This document shows, one piece after another, positions 13,060 through 21,454 of a stretch of DNA of 33,537 nucleotides; the first letter of the stretch is position 1; every line of letters starts with the position of its first letter. The notes under the pieces were generated by a model. The model saw nothing but the letters and a program-made list of their open reading frames with translations, was not told the DNA's origin and made no database searches. This DNA comes from JBOHNS01 sp050730835. Lineage in GTDB: Bacteria; Patescibacteriota; Saccharimonadia; Saccharimonadales; UBA4665. Both the position numbers and the translations under genes were made by a program. The stretch covers positions 1 to 33,537 of the forward strand of contig JBOHNS010000011.1 of the NCBI GenBank assembly GCA_050730835.1, in the 5' to 3' direction.

Positions 13060-14541
13060 ATGGGGCAAGTTTTATACCGGAAATACCGACCGCAGAATTT
13101 AGACCAAGTCGTGGGGCAAGAACACATTACCGCGGCGCTGGATCGAGCCGTTAAGAGCGGCCGGCTCAGCCACGCCTATCTTTTTAGCGGGCCTCGCGGC
13201 GTGGGCAAAACCAGCGCCGCCAGGATTTTGGCCTATGCCGCCAATGATGTTAGTTATGGTAACAATTCGGTGGCCATGGATATCATCGAAATCGATGCCG
13301 CCAGCAACACCAGCGTCGAAGCCGTGCGCGATTTGCGCGACAAAATTTACGTCGCGCCAACCCGCGCTAAATACAAAATTTATATCATCGATGAGGTGCA
13401 TATGCTATCGAAAGCTGCCTTTAATGCGCTACTCAAAACGCTGGAAGAGCCGCCGGCGCACGTGATCTTTATTCTGGCGACCACCGAAGTACACAAATTG
13501 CCGGCCACCATTATCAGCCGCACGCAGCGGTTTCATTTCCGGCCGATCGAAACTAATACGATTATTGAACATTTAAAAGCTATCGCTAGCGCCGACAAAA
13601 TCGCTATCGACGATGCCGCTCTAGCAATTATCGCGGCGCACGGGCAGGGCAGTTTTCGCGACAGCATTAGCCTGCTCGACCAAGCCCGCAGCCTGAAAAG
13701 CCAGGGCAAAATCAGCGCCGCAGATGTGCTGGATTTGCTCGGCCAAGCTTCTGATAAAAGTCTGGCCGCCATCGAATCGGCACTAATCAAGCGCGACGCC
13801 AGCCAAATAATCGCCCAAACTTCCGCCGCCCAAAATCAAGGCATCGACGCCGCGCTGCTGGCCAAGCAATTGGCTGCGCGCTGGCGAAAATCGCTGCTGG
13901 GCGGCCAGCCTGTTTTGCCGACCAGCGAAATTCTACAGCTGCTGGCCAGCCTGATTAACGTCCAAGCCTCCAAAGAACCTTACGCGCTGCTGGAAATCAT
14001 CCTACTTGAAACAGTCTTAACCAACGCTAGTTCTGGCGCATCCGAAACCCTCAAGCCTGGTAATGCTAAAGCGCCAAAAAATGAGCCCCAAGCAGCCGGC
14101 GAACCAAAAGCCAAACCAAAAGCCGCCAAAATCAAGCCGCCAAAAATTACTGACGAATTGGCGCCCAAAACGGCGCAAAGCAGTTTCGCTGCCGGCGACT
14201 CCGAGTTGTGGCCGGAAATTCTAAACATGATTAAACAAAATTACTCGACGCTTTACAGCACGGCGCGTATGGCGCACGCCGAGCTAGCTAACGACAAATT
14301 AATTCTCAAATTCCGCTTCCCATTTCACCAAAAAGTTATCAGCCGGCCAGCCAACTTGCAAATTTTTGTGGCGGCCGCGCAGGCATTAACCGGTCAGTCC
14401 ATAGCCATTGAATGTTGGCTAGACGCCAGCCTGCCAAGCGCTCAAGAGCCAGCAACCAGTCCAGCGCCGGCTCAGGAATTGCTCAGCAATTTGGATAACA
14501 TAACCAGTATTTTTGGCGGCGGCGAGCTGCTAGAATCATAA
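13060..14541 (+). CDS. dnaX: DNA polymerase III subunit gamma/tau
   Basis: The AAA+ clamp-loader motor that places the sliding clamp on primed DNA. The 493-residue protein has Walker A GPRGVGKTS (44-52), Walker B YIIDEVHML (108-116), sensor 1 LATTE (139-143) and the SRTQRFHF motif (153-160, usually SRCQRF). The C-terminal third is a Lys/Ala/Pro-rich linker (about 335-370) followed by a small domain. The four-cysteine zinc module that normally sits between Walker A and the DVIEIDAASN segment is missing: only a short NDVSYGNNS stretch (about 62-70) joins them. I saw no A AAA AAG slippery site, so no programmed gamma form is evident. It lies upstream of ybaB and recR, a common grouping, here with dnaB and a GT-C gene in between. 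Confidence 0.95.
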   Translation: MGQVLYRKYRPQNLDQVVGQEHITAALDRAVKSGRLSHAYLFSGPRGVGKTSAARILAYAANDVSYGNNSVAMDIIEIDAASNTSVEAVRDLRDKIYVAPTRAKYKIYIIDEVHMLSKAAFNALLKTLEEPPAHVIFILATTEVHKLPATIISRTQRFHFRPIETNTIIEHLKAIASADKIAIDDAALAIIAAHGQGSFRDSISLLDQARSLKSQGKISAADVLDLLGQASDKSLAAIESALIKRDASQIIAQTSAAQNQGIDAALLAKQLAARWRKSLLGGQPVLPTSEILQLLASLINVQASKEPYALLEIILLETVLTNASSGASETLKPGNAKAPKNEPQAAGEPKAKPKAAKIKPPKITDELAPKTAQSSFAAGDSELWPEILNMIKQNYSTLYSTARMAHAELANDKLILKFRFPFHQKVISRPANLQIFVAAAQALTGQSIAIECWLDASLPSAQEPATSPAPAQELLSNLDNITSIFGGGELLES

Positions 14542-14543
14542 TC

Positions 14544-14573
14544 GGAAGATGGAATTTAGAATATGGAAGATGG
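14544..14573 (+). repeat. Direct repeat GGAAGATGG x2 between dnaX and dnaB
   Basis: GGAAGATGG at 14544-14552 and 14565-14573, 21 bases apart, in an A/G-rich low-complexity spacer. It resembles other degenerate simple-sequence spacers in this window (2325-2370, 28296-28370). Confidence 0.4.
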
Positions 14574-14586
14574 CAAGTAGCTAAAA

Positions 14587-15939
14587 ATGGTAGCCAAGCA
14601 TAACCAGCAGCCGCAGAATATTGAAGCCGAAGCCAGCTTGCTAGGCGCGGTTATGATTGACGGCGACGCTTTTACCAAAATCGCCGATAATTTAAGCGCC
14701 GAGGATTTCTTTGACGCGCGTCACGCCCGGATTTTTGAGGCGGCCAGTCAGCTTTACGACCAGCATCAGGCCATCGACGTTTTGACGTTGGCCAACCAGC
14801 TCAAAGCGACCGAGGCGTTGGCTTTAATCGGCGGCGCTGGCTATTTGACGGAGTTGACGAATTTTGTGCCAACTGCTGCGCACGTCGAAGAATACGCCGA
14901 CATCGTTGCCCAAAAGGGCTTGCGCCGGCGGCTGATCAAAGCTTCCGAGGAACTTTCGCAGTTCGGTTTTGACGAATCAAAAGGCTTAAACGAGCTCGTC
15001 GAACAGGCCGAAAGCCGGCTGTTTGAAGTCAGCCAAAAACACATCAAGCAAAACATCGTCAGCCTGGAAACCATCCTCGGCGAAAGCTTCGACCGGCTAG
15101 ACGCCTTGCACAAAGACAAGGGCAAATTACGCGGCACCTCGACCGGCTTCAAAGATTTAGACAATTTACTGGCCGGTTTTCAGCGCTCCGATTTGTTTGT
15201 TTTGGCGGCTCGGACGTCGATGGGTAAAACGGCGCTGGCTTTAAATCTAGCCCACAATGTCGCCGTCCAGTCCAAGCAGCCGGTGCTGATTTTTAGCCTG
15301 GAAATGAGCAAAGAGCAGCTCGTCGATCGGCTGCTGGCCATGGAATCCGGCGTCGACGCCTGGAATTTGCGCACCGGAAACTTAAGCGACAGCGATTTCG
15401 AAAAAATCTCGCACGCCATGGGCACTTTATCCGAAGCGCCGATTTTCATCGACGACAGTCCGAACATCACCGTCAGCGATTTGCGCACCAAATCCCGCCG
15501 CGAAGCCCATAAACACGAACTGGGCCTAATTATCGTCGATTATTTGCAGCTAATGAGCGGCGGCGGCAAATTCGGCAACGATTTTAACCGCGTCCAGGAA
15601 GTTTCCGAAATTTCGCGTGGGCTAAAAGGCGTGGCCCGCGAATTAAACGTGCCATTAATGGCCGCCAGCCAGCTCAGCCGCTCGGTCGAAAGCCGCAGCC
15701 CGCAAATCCCGCAACTAGCCGACCTGCGCGAATCCGGCTCCATCGAACAAGACGCCGACGTCGTGGCCTTTTTATACCGCGAAGATTATTATAATCCCGA
15801 AACCGACCGCCAAAACATCACCGACGTGCTGATCAAAAAACACCGCAACGGCCCGACCGGAAACATCGAATTATATTTCGACCGCAACCGCCAGCGCTTC
15901 CGCTCGCTGGACACCAAACACTCTGGCAGCGGCGGCTAG
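14587..15939 (+). CDS. dnaB: Replicative DNA helicase DnaB
   Basis: The hexameric helicase that unwinds the replication fork. The 450-residue protein has an N-terminal DnaB domain (about 8-110, starting PQNIEAEASLLGAVM), a linker helix, and the RecA-like core with Walker A ARTSMGKT (198-205), FSLEMSKEQL, Walker B IIVDYLQL (about 317-324) and the QLSRSVESR...DLRESGSIEQDAD region that carries the arginine finger. No intein or insertion is seen. The ATG at 14587 has no obvious SD. It probably shares an mRNA with dnaX, 45 bases upstream. Confidence 0.96.
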   Translation: MVAKHNQQPQNIEAEASLLGAVMIDGDAFTKIADNLSAEDFFDARHARIFEAASQLYDQHQAIDVLTLANQLKATEALALIGGAGYLTELTNFVPTAAHVEEYADIVAQKGLRRRLIKASEELSQFGFDESKGLNELVEQAESRLFEVSQKHIKQNIVSLETILGESFDRLDALHKDKGKLRGTSTGFKDLDNLLAGFQRSDLFVLAARTSMGKTALALNLAHNVAVQSKQPVLIFSLEMSKEQLVDRLLAMESGVDAWNLRTGNLSDSDFEKISHAMGTLSEAPIFIDDSPNITVSDLRTKSRREAHKHELGLIIVDYLQLMSGGGKFGNDFNRVQEVSEISRGLKGVARELNVPLMAASQLSRSVESRSPQIPQLADLRESGSIEQDADVVAFLYREDYYNPETDRQNITDVLIKKHRNGPTGNIELYFDRNRQRFRSLDTKHSGSGG

Positions 15940-16070
15940 CAATTTTTCATTTGCCATTTTACATTTCACAATTTAATTGTCATTTATCATTTTTCAATTA
16001 GGCTGCCGCAAATGACAAATGCAAATTGAGAAATATTACACCATTTACTAACCACGCTTTTTTCAAAAAA
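15940..16070. repeat. A/T-rich low-complexity spacer
   Basis: No gene is seen. The stretch is built from loose iterations of CATTT-, CAATT- and CATTTGC-like words (15949-16003), followed by their approximate complement (AAATGACAAATGCAAATTGAGAAA-like, 16010-16034), giving an imperfect inverted repeat. It may serve as a terminator or be an expanding simple-sequence region. Confidence 0.35.
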
Positions 16071-16071
16071 T

Positions 16072-16103
16072 TTGAGCTATAGCTAGCTCAGCCGCTATAT
16101 ACT
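16072..16103 (+). promoter_or_regulatory. Promoter with embedded inverted repeat before the GT-C gene
   Basis: TTGAGC (16072-16077) and TATATACT (16096-16103). The spacer holds a perfect 7-bp inverted repeat, TGAGCTA (16073-16079), TAGC, TAGCTCA (16084-16090), overlapping the -35. This is a natural place for a repressor operator. The ATG (16116) follows with only about 6 bases of 5' UTR and no SD. Confidence 0.4.
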
Positions 16104-16115
16104 AAACTAGGCACT

Positions 16116-17330
16116 ATGAAGCAACGACTTAATTTTGCAATAACCCATCTCTGGCGCTCGCTGGCGCTAGGCGCTGCGGCAATGGTGCTGATTGCCGTTT
16201 TGCTGCTGGCGCGGCTCGCCAAAGAGCCAAATTATTTTACGGCCGGCGAAGTTGCGGCGCGCCACATTAGCCACAGTTTGAGCGCTATTTTGCATAATCC
16301 GATCAACGCGCCGTTTAGTTTGTTGCAGCACTTTTTGGTTAATCTCGCTCCCCAAAGTTTGTTTGTCAGCCGCTTGCCGGCGGCCTTGTTTGGCGGATTG
16401 ACGTTATTAATCATGTATGCCATTTTGCGCTTTTGGCAAGGCCGCTTGGTGGCGACCATGGGCACTTTGTTGCTAGCAACTTCCAGCTGGTTTTTGCATA
16501 TTGCCGAGCGCGGCACGCCGGGCGTTTTATTGTTTGGCATTGTCGCGTTAATCGGCTGCGCGCTATTATTCAAGCACAGCCTCAGACGCAGCCCGATATA
16601 TTTACTAGGCGCGGTTGTGGCCGCTAGTTTACTATACGTGCCGGGATTAATTTGGTTAATCGGCCTTGGTTTAATCTGGCAAGCCAAATCGTTGGCTAGA
16701 AACTTAAAACACGTCAAGCGCCAATTTATCATGGTCGGCGTAATTATTTTTCTAATATTAATCGCGCCGCTGGTTTGGGCTTGCGCCAATCAGCCTGATT
16801 TAATTTTGCAGGTTTTTGGCCTGCCGTCCAACTTGCCGGCAGCCGGCACTGCGGTGCATAATCTCGTCAACATTCCGCTGGAACTATTCATTCGCATGCC
16901 GGCCAGCAACCCGCTGACATGGGTCGGCCATCTGCCAGTTTTAGATATTTTTACGGACGCAATGTTCGCGCTGGGCGCCTATTTAATATGGAAACAGCGC
17001 GAACTTGATCGCTCCAAACTGGTGGCTGCCAGCACGCTAGGTGCCACTATTTTGATAATTTTAGGCGGCGCTGTAACCATAACCGCTTTGCTGCCGTTAG
17101 TTTATTTGGTCGTCGCCGGCGGCATTGGCTACATGGCTGAGCGTTGGCTAAGAGTTTTTCCGAACAACCCGCTGGCCCGCATGGCCGGCTTAAGTCTATT
17201 AATTTTAGCCGTCATTATCAGCCTTAATTTTCAAGTCAATCGCTACTTTATAGCCTTGCCGCGCACTCTAAACCAAAAACCAATCATCAAGCAGCAACAG
17301 CCGCAAGTTTCTGCTACAATAAAACAGTAA
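16116..17330 (+). CDS. Polytopic membrane glycosyltransferase-like protein (GT-C, GT39/ArnT-like)
   Basis: GT-C enzymes move a sugar from a polyprenyl-phosphate donor to a lipid, protein or glycan outside the membrane. The 404-residue protein has about nine hydrophobic segments. Between the first two lies an external loop with EPNYFTAGEVAARHISHSL, and the SRLPAALFGGLTLLIMYAILRFW segment (about 86-108) is typical of the family, followed by an ATSSWFLHIAERG segment (about 123-135). In canonical members an acidic residue in the first loop is catalytic; here the glutamates in that loop are candidates. It is shorter than most members (450-600) and lacks a large C-terminal soluble domain. Its target is unknown; the GT4 genes at 22.6-24.9 kb may act in the same glycan pathway. 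Confidence 0.65.
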   Translation: MKQRLNFAITHLWRSLALGAAAMVLIAVLLLARLAKEPNYFTAGEVAARHISHSLSAILHNPINAPFSLLQHFLVNLAPQSLFVSRLPAALFGGLTLLIMYAILRFWQGRLVATMGTLLLATSSWFLHIAERGTPGVLLFGIVALIGCALLFKHSLRRSPIYLLGAVVAASLLYVPGLIWLIGLGLIWQAKSLARNLKHVKRQFIMVGVIIFLILIAPLVWACANQPDLILQVFGLPSNLPAAGTAVHNLVNIPLELFIRMPASNPLTWVGHLPVLDIFTDAMFALGAYLIWKQRELDRSKLVAASTLGATILIILGGAVTITALLPLVYLVVAGGIGYMAERWLRVFPNNPLARMAGLSLLILAVIISLNFQVNRYFIALPRTLNQKPIIKQQQPQVSATIKQ

Positions 17331-17347
17331 ATTATGAGGAGCCGATT

Positions 17348-17641
17348 ATGAGTAAAGTCGATCAGGGCAAAATGCTAATGCGCGTCAAAAAAATCCAAAA
17401 AGAATTGCAAAAAGAAATTATCACTATAGAAGCAGGCGACGGCGCCGTCAAAGTCGAAATCACCGGCGAACAAAAAATCAAAAAAATCCACATTGACCCG
17501 GAATATGTCGACCTGGATGATATTGGCCAACTAGAGCGCTGGTTGGAAGACGCCGTCAAACAAGCCATCAGCGACAGCCAAAAACTGGCCCAGCAAAAAA
17601 TGCAACCAATGATGGGCGCGCTCGGCAACCTAGGCCTATAA
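17348..17641 (+). CDS. ybaB: YbaB/EbfC family nucleoid-associated protein
   Basis: A small dimeric DNA-binding protein, typically encoded between dnaX and recR. The 97-residue sequence has the family layout: an N-terminal helix (QGKMLMRVKKIQKELQKE), the central GAVKVEITGEQKIKKIHIDPEYVD strand pair, and a C-terminal helix (AVKQAISDSQKLAQQKM) ending in a Gly/Met/Leu-rich tail. Length is normal. TGAGGAGC precedes the ATG as a strong SD. The neighbouring recR confirms the assignment. Confidence 0.92.
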   Translation: MSKVDQGKMLMRVKKIQKELQKEIITIEAGDGAVKVEITGEQKIKKIHIDPEYVDLDDIGQLERWLEDAVKQAISDSQKLAQQKMQPMMGALGNLGL

Positions 17642-17649
17642 AATTAGCG

Positions 17650-17760
17650 ATTATCCTATCACATGTCACTATACTATAACCATTGCCGTGTAACGATTGG
17701 CCGTCATCGTGACAGGTTACAAGCTAATGTATTGTCACATGTGACAGGTTACAGGATAAT
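17650..17760. repeat. Cluster of direct and inverted repeats upstream of recR
   Basis: This 122-base gap holds GTGACAGGTTACA twice (17709-17721 and 17741-17753), a perfect 14-base palindrome TGTCACATGTGACA (17733-17746), and terminal inverted copies ATTATCCT (17650-17657) / AGGATAAT (17753-17760). CACATGTCAC at 17660-17669 is a related half-site. The density suggests multiple binding sites for a regulator of recR, or a small palindromic element. recR starts 4 bases after the last repeat. Confidence 0.55.
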
Positions 17761-17763
17761 TTG

Positions 17764-18369
17764 ATGCCCATATTACCGCCAGCACTGACCAATTTAATCG
17801 AAGCTTTTGGGCGCTTGCCAGGCGTCGGCCCGCGCACAGCCGAACGCTACGCTTATTTTTTAGTCCGCCGCGATCCGCAAATCTGCCAGCAGCTGGCCGC
17901 CGCGCTGGAAAATCTGCCAAGCAACATTGCTTATTGCCAAAAAACTTTTGCCCTGGTGCCGGCCGGCCAAAAATTATCAGATTTATACACTAATCCGAGG
18001 CGCAATAAAACTTTAGTCATCGTCGTAGCCGAACCGTTCGACGTCGTGGCAATTGAAGCCACCGGAAAGTTCAGCGGCAGCTACCACGTTTTAGGCGGCC
18101 TGGTATCGCCGATCGACGGCGTCACGCCGGAGCAACTGCGTATCAAAGAACTGCTCCAAAGAATCGACGACGACCAAGTCCAAGAAATAATCCTAGCCAC
18201 CAATGCCAGCGTCGAAGGCGAATCAACCGCACTTTACATCCAGCAACAAATCGGCAATCGCACAGTCAAAATCACTCGTCTGGCGCGCGGCTTGTCCGTC
18301 GGCGTCGATCTAGAATACGCCGATTTAGTAACACTCGGCCGTGCCCTGGAAGGCCGCACCGCGCTATGA
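17764..18369 (+). CDS. recR: Recombination mediator RecR, zinc finger degenerate
   Basis: RecR works with RecO/RecF to load RecA on gapped DNA. The 201-residue protein has the N-terminal helix-hairpin-helix (FGRLPGVGPRTAERYAYFL, about 16-34), a Toprim domain (TLVIVVAEPFDVVAIEATGKFSGSYHVLGG) and the C-terminal GVDLEYADLVTLGRALEGR. The usual four-cysteine zinc finger is reduced to one cysteine (YCQKTFALVP, about 57-66), though the NPRR that normally follows is kept. Use ATG 17764 rather than TTG 17761. No SD is visible. The stop overlaps the Nudix start (ATGA). Confidence 0.92.
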   Translation: MPILPPALTNLIEAFGRLPGVGPRTAERYAYFLVRRDPQICQQLAAALENLPSNIAYCQKTFALVPAGQKLSDLYTNPRRNKTLVIVVAEPFDVVAIEATGKFSGSYHVLGGLVSPIDGVTPEQLRIKELLQRIDDDQVQEIILATNASVEGESTALYIQQQIGNRTVKITRLARGLSVGVDLEYADLVTLGRALEGRTAL

Positions 18370-18869
18370 AATTAAGCTATTGCCCACAGTGCGCCGCGCC
18401 GCTAACTAAGCAAAATGCCACCAATTATATTTGCCAAAACGGCCACAATTATTACAACAATCCGCGCGCCGCAGTGGCAATTATTTTAATTAAAAATAGC
18501 CATATTTTATTTGCCAAGCGCGCCCGAGAACCGCAAAAAAATAAATACGATTTTCCGGGCGGTTTCGTCAATTACGGCGAAGCGCCAAGCCGCGCTGCCC
18601 ACCGCGAAACTTTTGAAGAAACTGGTCTCAAGTTAAACCAGCTGAAATTGCTTGACGCTCAACTAAATTTTTACCAAACCAATGTCTGCACCAGCGATTT
18701 CATTTATATTTGCCAGGATTTTAGCGGCCGCCTCCAGCCCCAAGACGACGTCGCCGCCCTGGAATGGCACGAGTTAGCGTTCATGCAATCGCCCAATTTC
18801 GCCTGGAACTATCCCGGACTTTACGAAAAACTACAAAAAATTATAGCCAAAAAGACGACTAAATTATGA
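18366..18869 (+). CDS. Nudix hydrolase with N-terminal zinc ribbon
   Basis: Nudix enzymes cleave nucleoside diphosphate-linked compounds. The 167-residue protein opens with a zinc ribbon (YCPQCAAPL ... YICQNGHNYY; ligands CxxC and CxxGH at about residues 5-27), then the Nudix box with the complete Gx5Ex7RExxEExG pattern (about residues 59-81, GGFVNYGEAPSRAAHRETFE then ETGL). The ribbon plus box recalls NudC-like NADH pyrophosphatases, but the rest is shorter, so the substrate is unknown. It overlaps recR and the DHH gene by 4 bases each, a tight operon. Confidence 0.9.
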   Translation: MKLSYCPQCAAPLTKQNATNYICQNGHNYYNNPRAAVAIILIKNSHILFAKRAREPQKNKYDFPGGFVNYGEAPSRAAHRETFEETGLKLNQLKLLDAQLNFYQTNVCTSDFIYICQDFSGRLQPQDDVAALEWHELAFMQSPNFAWNYPGLYEKLQKIIAKKTTKL

Positions 18870-19870
18870 ACTTAAAAGACACAGAAAAAATCAAACAACT
18901 TGTCGAAGAAGCTAAAAATATTATCATCCTGCAAGCCGACAATCCCGATGCTGACTCTTTGGGCAGCGCGCTGGCGCTGGAGCAGATTTTGGGTGATTTG
19001 GGCAAGCAGCCGTATTTATATTGCGGCGTCGACGTGCCCGGATATTTGAAATATTTGCCAGGCTGGGACCGCGTCGAGTTGGAGCTGCCCAGGCAATTCG
19101 ACCTGAGCATAATCGTCGACGCTTCAACTATGACACTGCTTGACAAATTGGCGGACGCCGGCGGGCAAAGCCAAATCGCCGCCAAACCATGCCTCGTGCT
19201 TGACCATCACGGCAGCGTCCAAAACGAAATTCCGTTTGCCTCGATCGCAATTAATGATCCAAAATTTTCTTCGACCGGCGAGTTGATTTATAATTTGGCC
19301 AAAAAATTAGCCTGGCCAACGTCTATTGCCGCCCAAGCATTTTTGATGACGGCAATTCTGGGCGATACGCAAGGTCTGGCCAACAATTTAGCCGGCGCCG
19401 AAACTTATCAAGTCATGAGCCAAATGGTCGCCGCCGGCGTCGACCGGCCACAGCTCGAAGACGCGCGCCGCGAATTATCTAAAATGGCTCCAGAAATTTT
19501 TAAATACAAAGCCGAGCTAATCCGCCGCACAGAATTTTACTTGAGCGGCAAACTTGCCATAGTCAGCATCCCACAATCAGAGATTAATCAGTACAGCCCG
19601 CTCTACAATCCCGCGCCGTTAATCCAAAACGACATGCTGGCTACCGATGGCGTGGCCATTGCCGTAGTCCTAAAAAACTACGACGACGGCCACACCACAG
19701 CCGCCATCCGCTGCAATTCCAGCGCGCCAATCGCCGCCCAACTAGCCGAACATTTCGGCGGCGGCGGCCACCTTTGCGCCGCCGGCTTCAAAATCCAAAA
19801 CGGCCAATCGTTCGATAACCTAAAATCCGAAACCATTCGCTGCACCGGCGAACTGCTTCGGGTAAACTAG
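18866..19870 (+). CDS. DHH/DHHA1 family phosphoesterase (NrnA-like nanoRNase/pAp phosphatase)
   Basis: Members degrade short oligonucleotides, pAp or cyclic dinucleotides using two metal ions. The 334-residue protein has NPDADSLGSALALEQIL (about 28-44), SIIVDAS (about 86-92), LVLDHHGSV (about 111-119, the DHH motif), NDPKFSSTGELIY and, near the C-terminus, the DHHA1 motif FGGGGHLCAAGF. Length and layout fit NrnA-type single enzymes rather than RecJ or membrane GdpP. Cyclic di-AMP breakdown products are another possible substrate. It overlaps the Nudix gene by 4 bases. Confidence 0.9.
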   Translation: MNLKDTEKIKQLVEEAKNIIILQADNPDADSLGSALALEQILGDLGKQPYLYCGVDVPGYLKYLPGWDRVELELPRQFDLSIIVDASTMTLLDKLADAGGQSQIAAKPCLVLDHHGSVQNEIPFASIAINDPKFSSTGELIYNLAKKLAWPTSIAAQAFLMTAILGDTQGLANNLAGAETYQVMSQMVAAGVDRPQLEDARRELSKMAPEIFKYKAELIRRTEFYLSGKLAIVSIPQSEINQYSPLYNPAPLIQNDMLATDGVAIAVVLKNYDDGHTTAAIRCNSSAPIAAQLAEHFGGGGHLCAAGFKIQNGQSFDNLKSETIRCTGELLRVN

Positions 19871-19884
19871 AGACGGAATAAATA

Positions 19885-21288
19885 ATGAGACTTTATAATA
19901 GCTTGACCAAAAAAATTGAAACTTTTGCGCCGCTAAAAAAGGGCCAAGTTTCGCTTTATTCCTGCGGGCCAACGGTTTATGAGCGGGTTCATATTGGCAA
20001 TTTGAGCGCTTTTATTATTAGCGACACTTTGCGCCGGGTTTTGGCGGCTGAGCGTTATAGCCTCAAGCACGTTATGAATTTTACCGACGTTGACGATAAA
20101 ACAATTCGGCGCAGCCAGGAGCAATATGCTGAGCTGGCGCCAAGGCCGGCCCTAAACAAACTAACCCAAAAATATTCGGAAACTTTCGTAAACGACATGT
20201 GGACTGCGGGCAACGATACAGACAACATGATATTCGTAAAAGCCACTGACAATATAGCCAAAATGCAGCAATTAATTACTGAATTATATGACAAAAAATT
20301 TGCCTATATCGCTGAAGACGGCGTCTATTTTTCGATCGCCGCTTACCGAAATAGTGGCAAAAATTACGGCCAGCTAACAAAAATTACTACCAATTTGAGC
20401 CAGGCGCGTGTCGCTAGCGACGAATACGATAAAGCCAACGCCAGCGATTTTGCGCTTTGGAAACGCCAAAAATCCGGCGAGCCGGCTTGGGATTTTGCGA
20501 TTGACAGGCAAAATTTGCCCGGCCGGCCGGGTTGGCACATCGAGTGTTCGGCCATGAGTTCGGCCATGCTTGGGCAACCGTTTGACATTCATACTGGCGG
20601 CGTCGATTTGAAATTCCCACACCACGAAAACGAAATCGCCCAAAGCACGGCCGGCCACGACGATCCGCTTTACGCCAAATTTTTTGTGCATAACGAACAC
20701 ATTTTGATCGACGCCCAAAAAATGAGCAAAAGTTTGAACAATTTTTTTACGCTGGCAGATTTACAAAACAAGGGCTACGATCCGCTTAGTTTTCGGCTGC
20801 TGGTTTTGCAAGCACACTATCGATCCCAGGTGCATTTTAGTTTCAATAATTTACAAAAGGCGGCCGAGCGCTTGAAAGCTTTAAACAATATGGCAGTTTT
20901 GCGCTGGCAAGCTCAGCCCAAGGCAAGCGCGCCGATAGTTTTTGAAAACGAAGCCAAGAATTTGCTTAGCACGCTGCAAAATGACCTGGACACACCAAAA
21001 GCCATGTCGCAAATAGCTAAAGTTCAGAAAATTATCGAAGCCAATTTGCTACCCGTTAGCTCGAAAAGCGCCTTTGAAGCCTGGCTCGGAGTGATCGACC
21101 AACTATTCGGACTGCAACTTTTACAACAATCAGATATCGACCAGTCACAAAAACAATTAATTGCCCAGCGGCAAGCAGCCCGACAAACTAAAAATTGGGC
21201 CAAGTCCGACCAGCTGCGCGCTCAATTAGCCGAGCAGGGACTTGGCCTGAATGACACATCGTTAGGACCTATTTGGTATCGCCTTTGA
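19885..21288 (+). CDS. cysS: Cysteinyl-tRNA synthetase
   Basis: A class I synthetase charging tRNA-Cys. The 467-residue protein has the zinc/active-site cysteine in YSCGPTVYERVHIGN (about 25-39, containing the HIGH-like HIGN), GWHIECSAMS and HTGGVDLKFPHHENE with the other zinc ligands, and KMSKSLNNF (about 278-286). The C-terminal anticodon-binding region ends in LGPIWYRL. All zinc ligands are kept, unlike in DnaX and RecR. It is the last gene of the plus-strand group. Confidence 0.97.
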   Translation: MRLYNSLTKKIETFAPLKKGQVSLYSCGPTVYERVHIGNLSAFIISDTLRRVLAAERYSLKHVMNFTDVDDKTIRRSQEQYAELAPRPALNKLTQKYSETFVNDMWTAGNDTDNMIFVKATDNIAKMQQLITELYDKKFAYIAEDGVYFSIAAYRNSGKNYGQLTKITTNLSQARVASDEYDKANASDFALWKRQKSGEPAWDFAIDRQNLPGRPGWHIECSAMSSAMLGQPFDIHTGGVDLKFPHHENEIAQSTAGHDDPLYAKFFVHNEHILIDAQKMSKSLNNFFTLADLQNKGYDPLSFRLLVLQAHYRSQVHFSFNNLQKAAERLKALNNMAVLRWQAQPKASAPIVFENEAKNLLSTLQNDLDTPKAMSQIAKVQKIIEANLLPVSSKSAFEAWLGVIDQLFGLQLLQQSDIDQSQKQLIAQRQAARQTKNWAKSDQLRAQLAEQGLGLNDTSLGPIWYRL

Positions 21289-21454
21289 GGCAGGGAAGAG
21301 CAGCCCACCAAAATGTATTCTATTTTGTCGGCGCGATGATAATATGAGCGTTCAGCGAATAATATATGCAGAACCGGAATCATTCATTCCTATAAAAGAA
21401 AAAGAATGATGCCGCGTGAAGCTATAGAAACCCTAATAAGGGTGTCTCATAATG
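21289..21454. other. Intergenic region with micro-ORFs and a 13-base direct repeat
   Basis: On the plus strand two overlapping micro-ORFs lie in different frames: MSVQRIIYAEPESFIPIKEKE (21344-21409) and a 22-residue one (21406-21474) ending AIWYRL. The second ending matches the cysS C-terminus (PIWYRL) because CTATTTGGTATCG is repeated at 21269-21281 and 21455-21467. They may be remnants of a duplicated or decayed gene. A hairpin ACCCT-AATA-AGGGT (21430-21443) could terminate the minus-strand operon. No confident gene is present. Confidence 0.35.
21430..21443 (-). terminator. Weak terminator of the inositol/glycosyltransferase operon
   Basis: ACCCT, loop TATT, AGGGT on the minus strand, then TTCTATAG, 11 bases after the AI-2E gene stop. 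The stem is short and the T-run imperfect. Confidence 0.35.

Noticed and set aside
13060..14541. Programmed frameshift in dnaX making a gamma subunit
   Set aside because: No A AAA AAG slippery heptamer or stimulatory stem was found in the linker-coding region.
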